From NCBI RefSeq assembly GCF_014851395.1, contig NW_024042261.1, positions 33,557,942 through 33,621,941 on the forward strand: DNA of 64,000 nucleotides. The letters run 5' to 3'. Shown here in pieces: positions 25,001-35,182 of the stretch. Every line of letters starts with the position of its first letter. The stretch's first letter is position 1. The position numbers and the translations under genes are program-made. Below the pieces are notes generated by a model. The model saw only the letters and a list, made by a program, of their open reading frames with translations, did no database searches and was not told where the DNA came from. This DNA is from Micropterus salmoides. Its lineage: Eukaryota > Chordata > Actinopteri > Centrarchiformes > Centrarchidae.

Positions 25001-28000
25001 TCCTTTGAGGGGGACTTTTTTGCTTTGCAAACCTATTGTATGTACACACAAAAAAAAATATATGACGCAGTAAAGGAAAGGGAAAAGCCAACGGCAAGAC
25101 AGAAATTTTTCCCCCACCTTACGGTATTTGACAAAATAGGCGTTGATTGGACTCCCTGCATCACGTCCTGCCCTCCACTCCAGGTCATACACATCAGGCT
25201 TATGAGTCTGGGGCGGGCTGATGATGATCGGCGCCTCTGGAATAGGACGGTCAGCACTCCTGTCAGCCGGCAGGTTGATTGTGTCGCCTTCATCTTCGGT
25301 CAGGAAACGCTCATGGCCCTCGTCGCTCTGCATTGGGTAGAGCGATGGCGTCGCCTCCAGTAGCACACCGGCAGTGGAGCCTGGCTGTGGACCTGTCAGA
25401 GAGAGGAATCAAAGGTTATTAAAGTATATCTGCGTTTGTAACAATCAGATCACAGTTCAATTTGACTTATAACAAAGCTGGGATGAAAACAAAATTCCTT
25501 GTTTAACGTTATTCCTCCTTACATGGGAACAGTTTTAAGATTTCACCCTTCTTCCTTTTTAATAGCTTCTGATAAAGATTGTAGTTTAAAATTGAATTAT
25601 TTGTCTCGTTTTGACGAAAATTTAAATATATTTTTTTATACAAATGTCTTCTGTCTTGATGAAACTAGGGTTGGGCCAATAGAGGACGCCATGGTTGACA
25701 GACATCACGACGCTGAGCCTGCATCGTGCCTACCTCAGGTAAACACACTTGCCCCGCCTCTCTCCCCCTCGCTCCACTTTCTCCTTCAGCAGTAGGTTAT
25801 GTTTTATAAAGTCGCCTAAAAGACACCGACCTCGTTTTTTTGCGTATTTTTCCACCCGTTGCTGAAACCAACATCTGCACCCTGTCTGTTCACTGGTGCT
25901 TTACCTGGTCCGTGCGTAAAATATCTACCGCGACTTGTAACTAAGTAAATAGGCTACCAAGTTTTTTACCTAGTGAAGTCTGTGCGACTGCTGCCTTCTC
26001 CAGATTTAAGCATCTTCATGAAGATTGACAGACAGACTTGATTTCTGAAATAAGACTTCAAACTAAACTAAACTACCTTCTGCAAGATAAAAAGTGTCTA
26101 ATTAACATACTGTTATTGGTATAAGATAACAGAATGCATTGATGTATTTTTATTTGCCAATGTACTTACAAGTGGTTTCCACCTGTCACTGGAAGAAGCA
26201 CAATGTAATAAAAACTGAAGCAATGGCAACAATGATACTCAGTGACGAACAGAGGAGACCTACGTGACCAGAGAGTCCAACCAGGGCGGGAAAGTTTTAC
26301 ACTTGGAACAAGTCTTTTAATCTGCGTAAAATAACAAAAACCCTGGATCTCTACCATGCTACATAACCCTGTCTTGTTTGTTTTTTTCATTAAATCGCCG
26401 AAGCCAGAGCGGTCCACCTGGACAAATCATGCAATCTGTGAGTCTTATTATGGCTGACACCAGTTTGGCAGAGGCTAGGTGGAATTTTTCACAGACATTT
26501 GGAGGACACTGAGCACAGCCTGAAAGAGCAGGAACCGCTCGACTCTGAGCCACACCACTGAGGTCAAAGAACGCCATAATTGAATATTAAAACCTAAACA
26601 AGTGAATAAGGAGGTTAAAGTCCTGGGTCCACTTTCAGGCTGTTTTGTGGGCGGCACCAGTTCACTTTGTAAAACAAACAGGCCTAGAGCTGGTAACATT
26701 AGACCTGATCCTGGGACTGCAGCCAGCTGCCACACATTCCACACGCCAACCATTAAAATACCGGAGAGAATCAGAACCCAGCACTACATCCAGTCCTACA
26801 CACTCTCCTGCTCGTTCCCTCCCTCCCTGCCTCCCAACACACTGATGCAGAAGGAGGCAATTAAGGCCACGGTGTCTTCACCAATTTGATGGAGAAGAGT
26901 GATATAACTTGAGTAAGTGCTACTACACCTGGACAGAGATTCGCTGCCAAGTCCGTCCCAGAAAAAGGACACACCTGGGACTAAATGTGACAGTAATTCA
27001 TGAAGGATTACCAGCAGAGAAGGTTTAGATGTCAAGATGATGTATTTTTTTTAATTAAATAACATAAAAATGGATTATCATAATTTTCTGTTAATCAGGT
27101 GATCAAATAATCATTTCAGCACATTTTGTTGTGGCCACAGCGGGGCTGCTGGCATTGTCATTTAGGAGCCGGGGAGCACTGTGGGTGTGGATGGGAATAG
27201 CAGGGAGGAAACAGCCAATCACATGACAGAATAAGGACACCACATCCCCCCGGTGGTACATCCCACTTAACGGATAAAAGCATGGGTTGTCATAGTGATG
27301 GAAACTAAAAAGCAAACAGATTGCTCTGTGTGATGAATTACAATACACATCAATGACACATTTTACTTTGAATGCAAAGGGCATTTGATAAGCTCCCATG
27401 CTTGGTACCTAAAATATAACTGATCTCAGTGTTTACCTTTGCTGGGTATATTCTGCTTATCAACTCCCCATTATGTTTTTGTGTAGAAATGTGGTCTGCA
27501 GCAAAGATATTAAATCAAATTTTTCTTCCTGTGTTCTGTGGAAGGGGAGCAAATGTTTGGCAAGGAACTCGACTGATAGTGAACTCGGCTGATCCAGCCT
27601 GGTTTGTACTCCCTATGTACAGCATATAGCTGTATTAATCATTCTGCAGATATAGAGGCGAGCTGAGGAATGGGTCCCTGGCGTATAGCGGCTGGGGAGG
27701 GAGAAGAGGGGAGGCTTGGGGGAGAGAGGTGGAGGAAGGGGAGGGCTGTGATGTGTTAATAAATAAAAGGCAGTTGTGTATGATGTTGACAGCTGGGTGG
27801 TCTGGTCCTCGTCATAACCCTTCACGGCTACTCCTTACATTCCAGCGTCCGGGGGCTTATCCCCGACGGCGTGCACAAAGCTCACTCTCACGCTCAAACT
27901 CAGTTCAAGGCTCAGGAGGAGGGCGGCCTTGGCTTAGCCTCTCCTACCAGCCCTCAAAAAACACACACATTCACACTCAAAGAGCAGGGACTCCCTGCAG

Positions 28001-31000
28001 ATACTGTATGTGCAGGCCCACAGAAATCCTGCCTGGTAAGATGCCTTAACCCTCTCGAACACGAGCAAAAATTGCTGTAACAATTTACAATTATGTGCAT
28101 TTCTCAAACTGCTCCCTTTTGTATCTGTAAACTCTTGAGCTCTGCAAACCCTCCAGTGTCTTAGTACAGTGGCAGTGTAGCACTGGATACAGTTTTAGCT
28201 TGTTTTGAGTGTTATGAAAGGGAAATTAAAGGGGACGTTTGGGAACATTAAGGTTGAATCACTTGATTAACTGAAAATTAATCAACAGCAATTCTAATCA
28301 TCTGTTTTCATTTATCAAGCAAACGGTTCTGGATCTAGCAGCTCAAATGTGAAGACACCCTTGATTTAAACCATTGTCATTTGAATATCTTTGGGGTTTT
28401 GACTGTTGGTCAGATAAAACAAGTTATTTGATGTGACATTTGGCTCAGTGAACAGTCACACACATTCACTATTTTCTGACATTTTATAGACTGATAAAAA
28501 AACATTCCTTTTTTTTGGCAAATCACTCAACAATAAAAATAACCACTAACCCCAAAAGAAACAAAAAAAGATGTCTTGGAAATTTCATTATTTGTTGTCT
28601 GCCTTTTGTAAGCACTCTCTGGGTTAAAAGTATGTATGTATTACTAATACAAGCTGAGTTGAGAAAGCTCCATATTAAAGCCAAGTAACAAATTAGTTTG
28701 AGATAGCTGATATATACCCGATTGCGTTGTAAGCATTCCACATGACTGTGCCGAGCCAATCCCGTTGTCCAGCAGACACTGAAACAAGCCCTCATCCTGT
28801 GGTGTCACATCTGTAATAACAAGTGAGGATCTATAGATCTGAAAGCGTGGTGATGAGGTGATGGGCTCAGCGTTGAACAGCCAGGTGATGTTTGGTGAAG
28901 GGTTTCCTTTCGTTACGCAGGTAAAACGAGTGGAGGAGCCAAGAGAGACGAGCTGATTGGTCATGCCCTCTGTGATAGACACAGGCTCTGTGGAGGAGAG
29001 GCAGAAAGATTAACATCTCCACAAGGACTGCTGCAAACAGTCCCCAAACCCCCAACATCCCTTCTTGACCTTTTCTTACCAAGAACATTCACAGTATAGT
29101 TAGCGCTGATCACAGTCCCCTGCTCAGTCTCAGCAGCACAGGTATAACTCCCTTCATCACTCCTCGTCGTCGAAACAAAAGCTAGATTGTTGTGCTGTCG
29201 TTGGTGAGAAGCCCCTTGTTTGAGCTCTTTACCATTCTTAAACCATTTGGCTGCTGGTGCAGGACTACCAGACACGATACACTCCAACGTCAGCAGCTGT
29301 GACTGCTGCACCACAACAGTCACTGGGGTGGTGGGGTAAACTATTCTCACTGGGCGGGAGGAGTCTGAATCTAAACAAACAAATGAACCATATCAGCAGA
29401 CAATAAAATAAAAATAAAAATTACAGTTAAGATATACAAACATTCTGAATCTTAAATGAAATGTAATTAGACTTACGTTTCACTGATAGCTTAGTACCAT
29501 GAGGCTGCATGACGGTTTCCCCAGTAACGGGGTTTAACGCACCACATTTATACATGCCCTGGTGCTGGGATGAAACAGAGATAATCTGGACGTTTCCAGA
29601 CGGAAGCACTAAATATTCATCTGAAAAGAGAAGAAACAGCAGTTCCAGTAATAGCACAGACAACTTCTTCAGTATCAAGATAGTGGAGATTGTGGAGGTA
29701 CAACAGAATAGATGTTGTGAAGTAGTAAAATTTCTGGAAATTCAAATAAAAAAAACCCTTTATAGATAAATTAACAAAATGTAAATGTATGTTTTTGCCA
29801 GACACTGTGGGGAAAAATTAAGAAACTGATGTAGTATCCTAATGTCTCGCAGTTTATTTTCAGAATCCAAAAAGGAAAGATTTATTTGCTGATTTCAAAC
29901 AAACCTGTTGACACTTCTATCCACTCCCCTCGTACTCTTAGTCTAGGAAGCGCTGGAGGGATGCTGCGCGGTAGAGGACACTCGATAAGAACAGTGCTGC
30001 CTTCCTGTGCTGATAATGACCGCCGCCGGCCACCTTCATAGTCTGTTATTTCTGCAGTGACAGAGAAAAAGAAGACTCCTTCAGTTAAACTCACTTTATG
30101 TGCAGAATATTGGACATTTAATATGTGCTGAGTATCAGAAAGGTCAAGAACAAAGGCAAATGGTGCTACTTGAGTTGAGCTGTTTGTGTTGGATCACTGG
30201 GTTTGTTTATTTTTGCAGTGAGTGATTCTATTCATGCCTGATAACTGTTCCAGATCAGGGTCAACCCCTTAGAGTAGTGTCCAAGCAGCATCCCAGCAGG
30301 AACATAACACACCACACAGGAAAGCCCAACTCTCATTAAGGATGCTGGTCAAGAGGCATCTGGAAGGGTGCCCGAATAAAAACTCCTACTGCTTCCTTCC
30401 CCTCCGCACTCAGCAGCAGGCAGCCGAGGACAGGCATTCTTTTAAAGTGTTCAACACTCACAAAATGGCCTTCCTTTTCTCAAGGCAGCTTCCTCTCTTT
30501 CTTTGCCCCTCTGCTTTGAAGTTAGTAGAAGTATGCACTGAAGGGTAATTCTCTGTATCCGTACCTGCTATGGCCACACGTGCGTAGCGGCTAGCGATAG
30601 CCGGCCCGTGGTCTAAGTGTGCCACACACTGATAGACGCCAACATGGCTGGGCTTAAGGGAGGAGATGGTGAGGGAGCCCTCTTTGAACTCCACACCAGG
30701 CAGGGTGTCCTGGTCCAGTGGTCGGTCTCCGAAGCGCCAGGAAACCACAGCTGAAGGGGGACTTACTAAGCAGTGCAGCCGAGCAACTGAGCCTCGACTC
30801 TGAATCAAGGAGGCAGGCTCAGAGCGGAAAGAGGGATATTGAGCTGGTGAGGAGACAGGAGCAGAGAAAAACAGGTTCAGAATATTGAATCACAAATTTT
30901 GTTATAGGTGGTTTGACGTTTAAGAGGCACCAACCCCTGTTTTCACTGCTGTGATGGTTATCATACTATGTGCTTATTTAGGATTCTAATTTAAGACAGG

Positions 31001-31432
31001 ATAGACCTGCCCAACACCAGATGTTTAGAACTAAAAAGAGTTTAAAAGTCACAAATTATTACTATTTGCAATAATTTATTTATTTTTATTAATTTAAATT
31101 GGAGTCATTGTTGTCTTCCAAGAAAAATATTTGGCTCTTTAGCTACTATTATTATTATATTCTGTCTGCTGTTTGCTGCTGGGCAGGTAGCGTGCAGTAG
31201 GTTTTTGCTAAAAACAGCTGCCATGGTGCTGCTAGAAACTGATGAATGCACCCATGAAAGCTGCTAAGATCATTTTCTCCACTCTTAATATAAAAATAAT
31301 TGTTAGTGGGTTTTCACCACATCCATCCGTGTTTAGCTGAGAGTCGGACAACAACTTACATGAGCAGCTGATAAGCAGGGACTGGCTGAGACACAGCACA
31401 GTGGACAGGAGGACCCTTAGGCCACTGTCCAT
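13935..31432 (-). CDS. cdon: cdon: Cdon Hedgehog co-receptor, 18 coding exons
   Basis: Type I membrane protein of the Ig/FNIII family. From family knowledge, Cdon binds Hedgehog through its third FNIII domain, associates with Patched through membrane-proximal FNIII domains, and promotes myogenic cadherin signalling. The exon set, from the ATG down, is 31360-31432, 30565-30843, 29905-30051, 29477-29620, 29080-29370, 28718-28987, 25118-25392, 24215-24389, 22581-22697, 21728-21931, 21009-21190, 20271-20376, 18404-18526, 17947-18138, 16748-17049, 16510-16589, 15213-15475 and 13935-14089. They sum to 3378 nt (1125 residues plus stop), all with GT/AG borders and matching phases. Domains: signal peptide about 1-24, Ig1 25-117, Ig2 118-214, Ig3 215-311, Ig4 312-401, linker 402-455, FNIII-1 456-550, FNIII-2 591-700, FNIII-3 705-795, transmembrane helix about 825-850, then the cytoplasmic tail. 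I chose Cdon over Boc because the tail motifs (KYDPPGYLYQ, MNG..DYTTLPG, HLHHK.PNG, GGGMYTA.PQ, NNNRC..KTN, QDGLEM) match human CDON as I remember it. It is shorter than human CDON (about 1287 residues), largely because no fifth Ig domain was found. Confidence 0.92.
14359..14568. repeat. foldback (inverted-repeat) element in the last cdon intron
   Basis: Left arm 14359-14458 and right arm 14471-14568 are inverted copies separated by a 12-base loop. The innermost 44 bases match perfectly; the outer part matches with scattered differences. The arm sequence matches the terminal part of the repeats at 2240-2400 and 4326-4490, so this is that family with its internal part deleted or rearranged head to head. 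Confidence 0.85.
15213..15475 (-). CDS. cdon: cdon exon: cytoplasmic tail
   Basis: 263 nt, phase 2 to 1, acceptor GAGCAG, donor GTGAGA. It encodes RCYNKTNGTYSSG, MHRVAPCQQDGLEMMPLG and an acidic, polar stretch ending HSCCLVENNENCQADNT. The QDGLEM motif is a Cdon signature. The acceptor tract contains a purine interruption (TCTCTGAGCAG). Confidence 0.88.
15989..16024. repeat. (TG)18 microsatellite in a cdon intron
   Basis: 36 bases of perfect TG repeat, between the exons at 15213-15475 and 16510-16589. The CA-strand frames are low-complexity His-Thr artefacts. Confidence 0.97.
16510..16589 (-). CDS. cdon: cdon exon: cytoplasmic tail, Cys-rich
   Basis: 80 nt, phase 0 to 2, acceptor TATTGTCAG, donor GTAAGG. 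It encodes GGGMYTALPQTDSSDC followed by MSCQNLCNNN. It was recognised by homology to the CDON tail, because it is too short to be seen as an independent open frame. Confidence 0.9.
16748..17049 (-). CDS. cdon: cdon exon: cytoplasmic tail with His-rich segment
   Basis: 302 nt, phase 1 to 0, acceptor TGCTGTAG, donor GTGAGT. It encodes KYDPPGYLYQPAEMNGHVHD, YTTLPG, CHHLHHKLPNGLALLNG and then a His-rich run (EHSHSHPHHHHN). The last part is more His-rich than the human tail as remembered. Confidence 0.92.
17947..18138 (-). CDS. cdon: cdon exon: Pro-rich stalk and transmembrane helix
   Basis: 192 nt, phase 1 to 1, acceptor TGCTGCAG, donor GTGAGT. A Pro/Ser-rich juxtamembrane stalk (residues about 796-823) precedes an uninterrupted hydrophobic helix (about 825-850: LYLIVGCVLGVMVLILLAF and on) and a stop-transfer WRNRQQ. 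This helix is nearly identical to that of mammalian CDON as remembered. Confidence 0.93.
18404..18526 (-). CDS. cdon: cdon exon: second half of FNIII-3
   Basis: 123 nt, phase 1 to 1, acceptor CCTCCTCAG, donor GTAAGA. It encodes HWHMIGHLQPETSYDIKMQC and then GGESEYSNVMICETR, the end of FNIII-3 and of the folded ectodomain. Confidence 0.93.
20271..20376 (-). CDS. cdon: cdon exon: core of FNIII-3 (Hedgehog-binding domain)
   Basis: 106 nt, phase 0 to 1, acceptor CCATCCAG, donor GTAAGT; too short to stand out as an open frame on its own. It encodes YSPSSNNNTPIQGFYIYYRP followed by TDSDNDSDYKRDVVE. In the family, this acidic stretch lies in the FNIII-3 surface used for calcium-dependent binding of Sonic hedgehog. 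It is almost unchanged here, so binding competence is likely. Confidence 0.93.
21009..21190 (-). CDS. cdon: cdon exon: end of FNIII-2 and start of FNIII-3
   Basis: 182 nt, phase 1 to 0, acceptor TTTCTCAG, donor GTGAGT. It closes FNIII-2 with CKFRVVAINMYGESPHS and opens FNIII-3 with VVGPHISSTDAISDTQIMLR, one residue pattern away from mammalian CDON as remembered. Confidence 0.92.
21538..21563. repeat. (AAAAT)n microsatellite
   Basis: Five near-perfect AAAAT units in the cdon intron between the exons at 21009-21190 and 21728-21931. Confidence 0.85.
21728..21931 (-). CDS. cdon: cdon exon: first part of FNIII-2
   Basis: 204 nt, phase 1 to 1, acceptor CTGTCCCAG, donor GTGAGC. It encodes VPEAPDRPTIS, SVYVTWIPRANGGSPITAF and LSVEVRNLEPG, the start of FNIII-2. 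Confidence 0.93.
22131..22133 (-). CDS. cdon: possible 3-nt cdon microexon (GCA)
   Basis: A pyrimidine-rich tract, a CTAAC branch-like sequence and CCCAG precede the three bases GCA, followed by a consensus donor GTAAGTAC. Inclusion keeps frame (phase 1 to 1) and changes the junction before PEAPDRPT from Arg-Val to Arg-Gly-Ile. Skipping is equally in frame, so the coding model does not need it. This is a hypothesis only. Confidence 0.25.
22581..22697 (-). CDS. cdon: cdon exon: linker between FNIII-1 and FNIII-2
   Basis: 117 nt, phase 1 to 1, acceptor TCTCTCAG, donor GTAGGT. It is a low-complexity linker rich in Lys, Pro, Ser and Asn, ending in HFGVVIHDR. Human CDON has a comparable NNFGVVLTDSS linker at this place, which supports Cdon identity. 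Confidence 0.85.
24215..24389 (-). CDS. cdon: cdon exon: second part of FNIII-1
   Basis: 175 nt, phase 0 to 1, acceptor GTGTCAG, donor GTCAGT. It encodes the conserved GSWHTVRVPGSEKTL and SLYEVLMVARNSAGEGQ, closing FNIII-1 at MLTFRTGK. The acceptor tract is a TG-rich stretch rather than a clean polypyrimidine tract. Confidence 0.92.
25118..25392 (-). CDS. cdon: cdon exon: Ig-FNIII linker and first part of FNIII-1
   Basis: 275 nt, phase 1 to 0, acceptor TCTGACAG, donor GTGGGG. It starts with an acidic linker (SDEGHERFLTEDEGDT) and then enters FNIII-1 with PEAPIIISPPQT, DLEWRAGRDAGSPI and AYFVKYRK. The FNIII part is strongly Cdon-like. Confidence 0.9.
25393..28717 (-). other. cdon: cdon intron between Ig4 and FNIII-1 exons
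   Basis: This 3.3-kb intron is where mammalian CDON would have its fifth Ig domain. Neither strand shows an open segment with the Cys, Trp and YxC pattern of an Ig fold. It carries a dispersed repeat at 28245-28500 and an unclassified repeat-like stretch near 25670-25800. Confidence 0.6.
28245..28500 (+). repeat. acanthomorph dispersed repeat, copy in cdon intron
   Basis: It contains CAGCTCAAATGTGAAGA, TTGAATATCTTTGGGGTTTT, GACTGTTGGTCAGATAAAAC and TTTTCTGACATTTTATAGAC in the order I recall for a very common fish repeat. Its ends are degraded. A related copy is at 56030-56350. Confidence 0.65.
28718..28987 (-). CDS. cdon: cdon exon: Ig domain 4
   Basis: 270 nt, phase 1 to 1, acceptor CTCCACAG, donor GTATAT. 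It is a full I-set fold: TRFTCVTKGNPSPNITWLF, then LVITDVTPQDEGLFQCLLDN. It is followed in the genome by a 3.3-kb intron and then directly by the FNIII-1 exon; no further Ig exon was found. Confidence 0.9.
29080..29370 (-). CDS. cdon: cdon exon: Ig domain 3
   Basis: 291 nt, phase 1 to 1, acceptor GTTTGTTTAG, donor GTAAGA. It is a full I-set fold: LTLECIVSG, AKWFKNGKEL and SYTCAAETEQG, ending in the G-strand ANYTVNVL. Confidence 0.9.
29477..29620 (-). CDS. cdon: cdon exon: Ig domain 2, second half
   Basis: 144 nt, phase 1 to 1, acceptor CTTTTCAG, donor GTAAGT. It carries the F-strand GMYKCGALN with the second Cys and a G-strand ending TKLSVK. Confidence 0.83.
29905..30051 (-). CDS. cdon: cdon exon: Ig domain 2, first half
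   Basis: 147 nt, phase 1 to 1, acceptor CACTGCAG, donor GTTTGT. It carries the first Cys of Ig2 (VLIECPLP) after an Arg-rich stretch (EGGRRRSLSAQEGS). Ig2 is split over two exons here. Confidence 0.82.
30565..30843 (-). CDS. cdon: cdon exon: Ig domain 1
   Basis: 279 nt, phase 1 to 1. It encodes a complete Ig fold with the B-strand Cys in RLHCLV, the core Trp in VVSWRFG and the F-strand motif GVYQCVA. Acceptor CTCCTCACCAG and donor GTACGG. Symmetric phase-1 exons encoding one Ig domain each are usual in this family. Confidence 0.88.
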
Positions 31433-31498
31433 GGTGCACTTTGACCCCTGCCAGCAGCCGTGTTGCCCAGCACCCACACACTTGTCTGTTGATCGAAC
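31360..31498 (-). CDS. cdon: cdon exon 2: end of 5' UTR, start codon, signal peptide
   Basis: The acceptor is a pyrimidine-rich tract ending in TTGCAG just before 31498, and the donor is GTAAGT at 31354-31359. The ATG at 31430-31432 sits in a near-ideal Kozak context (CACCATGG). It opens a hydrophobic signal sequence beginning MDSGLRVLLSTVLCLSQSLL. An upstream in-frame reading exists only as untranslated exon. The exon ends in phase 1, which joins the Ig1 exon to give a serine codon. Confidence 0.88.
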
Positions 31499-34400
31499 CT
31501 GCAACATACAGAAGAGTGGAGAAACACGTCAAACCAGAGCTCTGCATGGAAACATGACAGAATCCGCATGAACAAAAGAAGTGACAGAAGTAAATGACAA
31601 AACAAGCTGGAGGAGGATTTCAGAGGTGGATCTGAGCGAGGAAAAAATCTATTAGGTTCCAGATGAATCCTGTATGGCAATCCTTCTAATCTTCACGACA
31701 CATCCTCTTTACACACTCCTTGATCTCCACCTCCCACCCTCTCCTCTGACCTCTCTTCTCACCCACTTCAGTGTCTCCACAGAGGCTGGAATGTCCAGCC
31801 TCTTTGCCCCCCTGCCTCTCTCCCCCACTGGGCAGCTGAGATCTCCCACTAATGGAGTGGCTGTGGAGAGACTGTTGCCTCACTCTTAATATCACTTTCT
31901 TGTCACACTGTGTTGCTTCCTCATAGGTTTACTGTAGCCTGAAGTGCAGGCCCAGACACACTGGAGGGCACGTAATTAGGAGCATTCCTCTATCCTTTTC
32001 AACACGACCCCCTCCGACTCCGGCACCACCTCCTCCTTTTTCTAAGAGTAATCCGGGCAAGCTTTGATCCCAGGTTCCTGGTTGGTAACCAGGGTTTGAG
32101 CCTGAGGCCGAAGGGACAATGGCCGTCCAGCTGTGATATTCACACTAGCGCTTTGGTGGCTTGCAGACGTTAGTAGAAGGGCCGACCGGGGCTGAAGAGG
32201 TCAAATTAAAAAGATGATGTCTGGGTGGGTTCAGTGAAGCTGAACAAGTTTCTAACCCTCATTCTCTAACCTAAACATTGTTTCATCTGCTCGACACTCA
32301 ATTCATTTAGCCTCCTCTCAAGGCTACAGCATGGCTCGTAAATGACAAGTTGGTTTATATTCATTATTAATTAACCTATTGATTACTTTACCTTAAAGAA
32401 ATGGTGAAAATTGCCAATCACAGTTTCTTAGATGAACCCATTTTAGCTTGATATGTGACCTGAACCATTAATAAATCAAAAACTATTAAAACTAATGTCT
32501 AATTGTTTCCGTACTAGTTGTGAATGATGCTACAGGGATGTTTGTTCCTTTATAATCTAACCAATAAGTCACTGATGCTTTGTTCATGTACTCATTCTCA
32601 CTCTCTTCAACTTGCCATCTCTCTGTCTCTGGTTACAAAATATATAACCTTCATTCTATCCAATGTTTATGCCTAGCGTCCCCACACTAGGGCATTTTCT
32701 GTTGCTGTTCTTCATTTGTAGTATTTCCTGCAACTAAGCAACCAATACCAGAGTAGACAATCTTCCTCCTATTTACACTGGCAGTGAATGGTCATGCAAT
32801 ATGCGTTTCCAGGCGTTTTAGTATGGACAGATATTATTTCTGAAACTGTGCTAAAATGCTTGCATGTACTGATGGATGTAGCCTCAAAGGGCATAATGAG
32901 AGGAGGAGAGAAGAAGCAGGAAATAATAAACTCTCCCAGCTCCTGGCTCACGCCCCCTTCTCACCCTGAGGTCGAAGGTCAGGTTAAGAGCAGAGAGAGA
33001 GGGTGAACCAGCGGGTGTCTGGTGGCCCTGGGCCAGCCCCCAGAGGTCACCTCTCTCTCTTTTACTCATACACACAAACACCTAACCATTCTACACAAAA
33101 TAACTGTCATGTTGCTGCTCAATTGTGTCAGCTTGATTCTGACTGAATTGCTACAGCAATTAACAACAATCTGTAATTTTGACTTTATGACTGAACATGC
33201 TACATTATGTATGTGGTGTATGCTCTGCATCTCAGGCTCCAGTTTAAGCGTGTGCATGCTTATTCAGGCAGATCAAACCCACATCTTGCAGGCTAGCATT
33301 TCTCCATCTCACGAGTTGCAACAGGCCCTGCACACTGCTCCCATGTCACCACTGGAAACTATCTTTCTCTCTCTGCCAGAATAATGATATATAATTACAA
33401 TAATAACAACAGCGCTATAAAAATGCACAGCGAAGCACAGACACATTGGCACACGGTATGATGGGAAACCAGAGCTGATTCTGTAAGTCTCTCTCTCTGT
33501 ATACCTTTCTTACGCTCTCTTATTTTAACTAGTTACTTCCTCCCAGTGGGTGTAGCAGTTGGACATTACAGCTCCGACTGGGTGCTCTTGTGTAAACACA
33601 TACAGCTGCCTATCTGGCCCATCGATCTGGCGCAACAAGGAAACACAGGGGCATCATTCCTGCTTCTTATCTGTTTGGCTTTCCTCTGACATCCGCCACC
33701 ATGAAGCCGCCTCAATGGAGACAGACACTGTGAGCATATCTTGTATCCCTCATCACGGTGAGCCGTCCTGATGCTGGCAGCACTGGCTACATGGAAGGGC
33801 AAGTCCTGCTTCCTCCTGAGCAGACCACCAGACAAAAGCTGGAGTGGCCCTTTGACAAAGGGGAAGTCCCTGTCAAGTGAAGTCCGATCGGCCTGAGAGC
33901 TGTCTCCTCTGGTCTAATGTTGATCTGCAGCCAGCCCACTCCCTCACTCCTCTGCTCTCCTTCATAAAACTCCAGTCTATACTACTTAAAGGAAAAAAAT
34001 ACTGTGTTCCAGATTCCCTCCTCCTATCCCAAATCTGATTTTATGTTACCCCCTGGTTTTGCACTTATGTTGTAGATGCATGGCCATTCTAGAGCGGGAT
34101 CAACCAGCTATAAATTGAAGAGACGTCCTGCTCAGAAGAAATCTGATATAGAGACACGGACAGTTTATGAAAATAAATGAGGGTAGTGTCAGTGAGTTCA
34201 AGTGGAAAAGTTCCTATTTTTTGGGTGTGGGGGTTGACCCATGTATGCTTGGGAAATATCTGACTGACACTTGGCTTAAGTGTGTGAAAGCGAGAAAAAA
34301 CAGTCTTCTTAGACAGCTTGTGTCCCTCATTCGGTCTTTGTAACTCTCTTCCCTTCCAGAGTTGAGATATACTGTTGAGAGACAGCACCTTTATTTATCC

Positions 34401-35135
34401 ATCTTGGGAGTAATACAAAACTCAGACACAGGAATAGCACCATATATCCCCTTGTAGGACAAGAGGGATCCCTGGTGATGACACAGAAGAAAATAAACAC
34501 ATTGACAGGTTGCCCTCAGGGAAGGGAAAGGGGCTTGAGTTCTGGGGGGGTTGCACCTGCACTTCTTTTTGGCCTCCTTTCTGCAAGAACTACTTAAAGC
34601 CCCATCTGCCCACATGTGGGGCTGGCCCATATCCCTGTCATATTGGGTAAACAGGGACAAAAGCAACGCAGTGGAGCATCAAAGACCTGGAGGGAAGAGG
34701 AAGAACAGGTCACAACTGGTGCTGTTGACTGCGGCAGGGCCCTAGTTTCTCCACTTCACAAAACAGCACAGCCAAATAAAAGCCAACAGAAAACATGAGG
34801 CAGTTCCAATGCCGATTTTATAACAGGGGCCATTCATGACTGCTTAGCAATCAATACCAGAGTTGTACAAATCCAGCAAATCAGAAAGGTTTACCTTCAA
34901 AAAAGAGAGAATTGTAAGCAATGCAAGGAACTGAATGAAGCTCAGAGAAAGGGTGCAGTGCGGTGTAACAGAAAGAGTAAGTAAGAGACTTTTCTGGTAT
35001 GATGGTCTAATTTGACCTGTGCACTGAAGCTGATTCACATGCTATACCCCAAACCTGTCTGCACTCGCCCCACATCTCATGGACAGAGGATCTGTAGCAC
35101 ACACATTCCTCAGCTCCACACAGAGAGAGAGCGAT

Positions 35136-35137
<2 letters not shown>

Positions 35138-35180
<43 letters not shown>
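35138..35180. repeat. (CA)n microsatellite
   Basis: 43 bases of perfect AC repeat in the proposed cdon intron 1, preceded by a short GA run. Confidence 0.97.

Positions 35181-35182
<2 letters not shown>

Noticed and set aside
26166..27035. Open frames in the intron where a fifth Ig domain was expected
   Set aside because: None has the Cys...Trp...YxC spacing of an Ig fold, and none has matching phase-1 splice borders.
13935..31432. Assignment of the main gene to boc
   Set aside because: The four Ig domains would fit Boc, but the transmembrane helix, the NFGVV-type linker and several cytoplasmic motifs match CDON as remembered, so Cdon is preferred.
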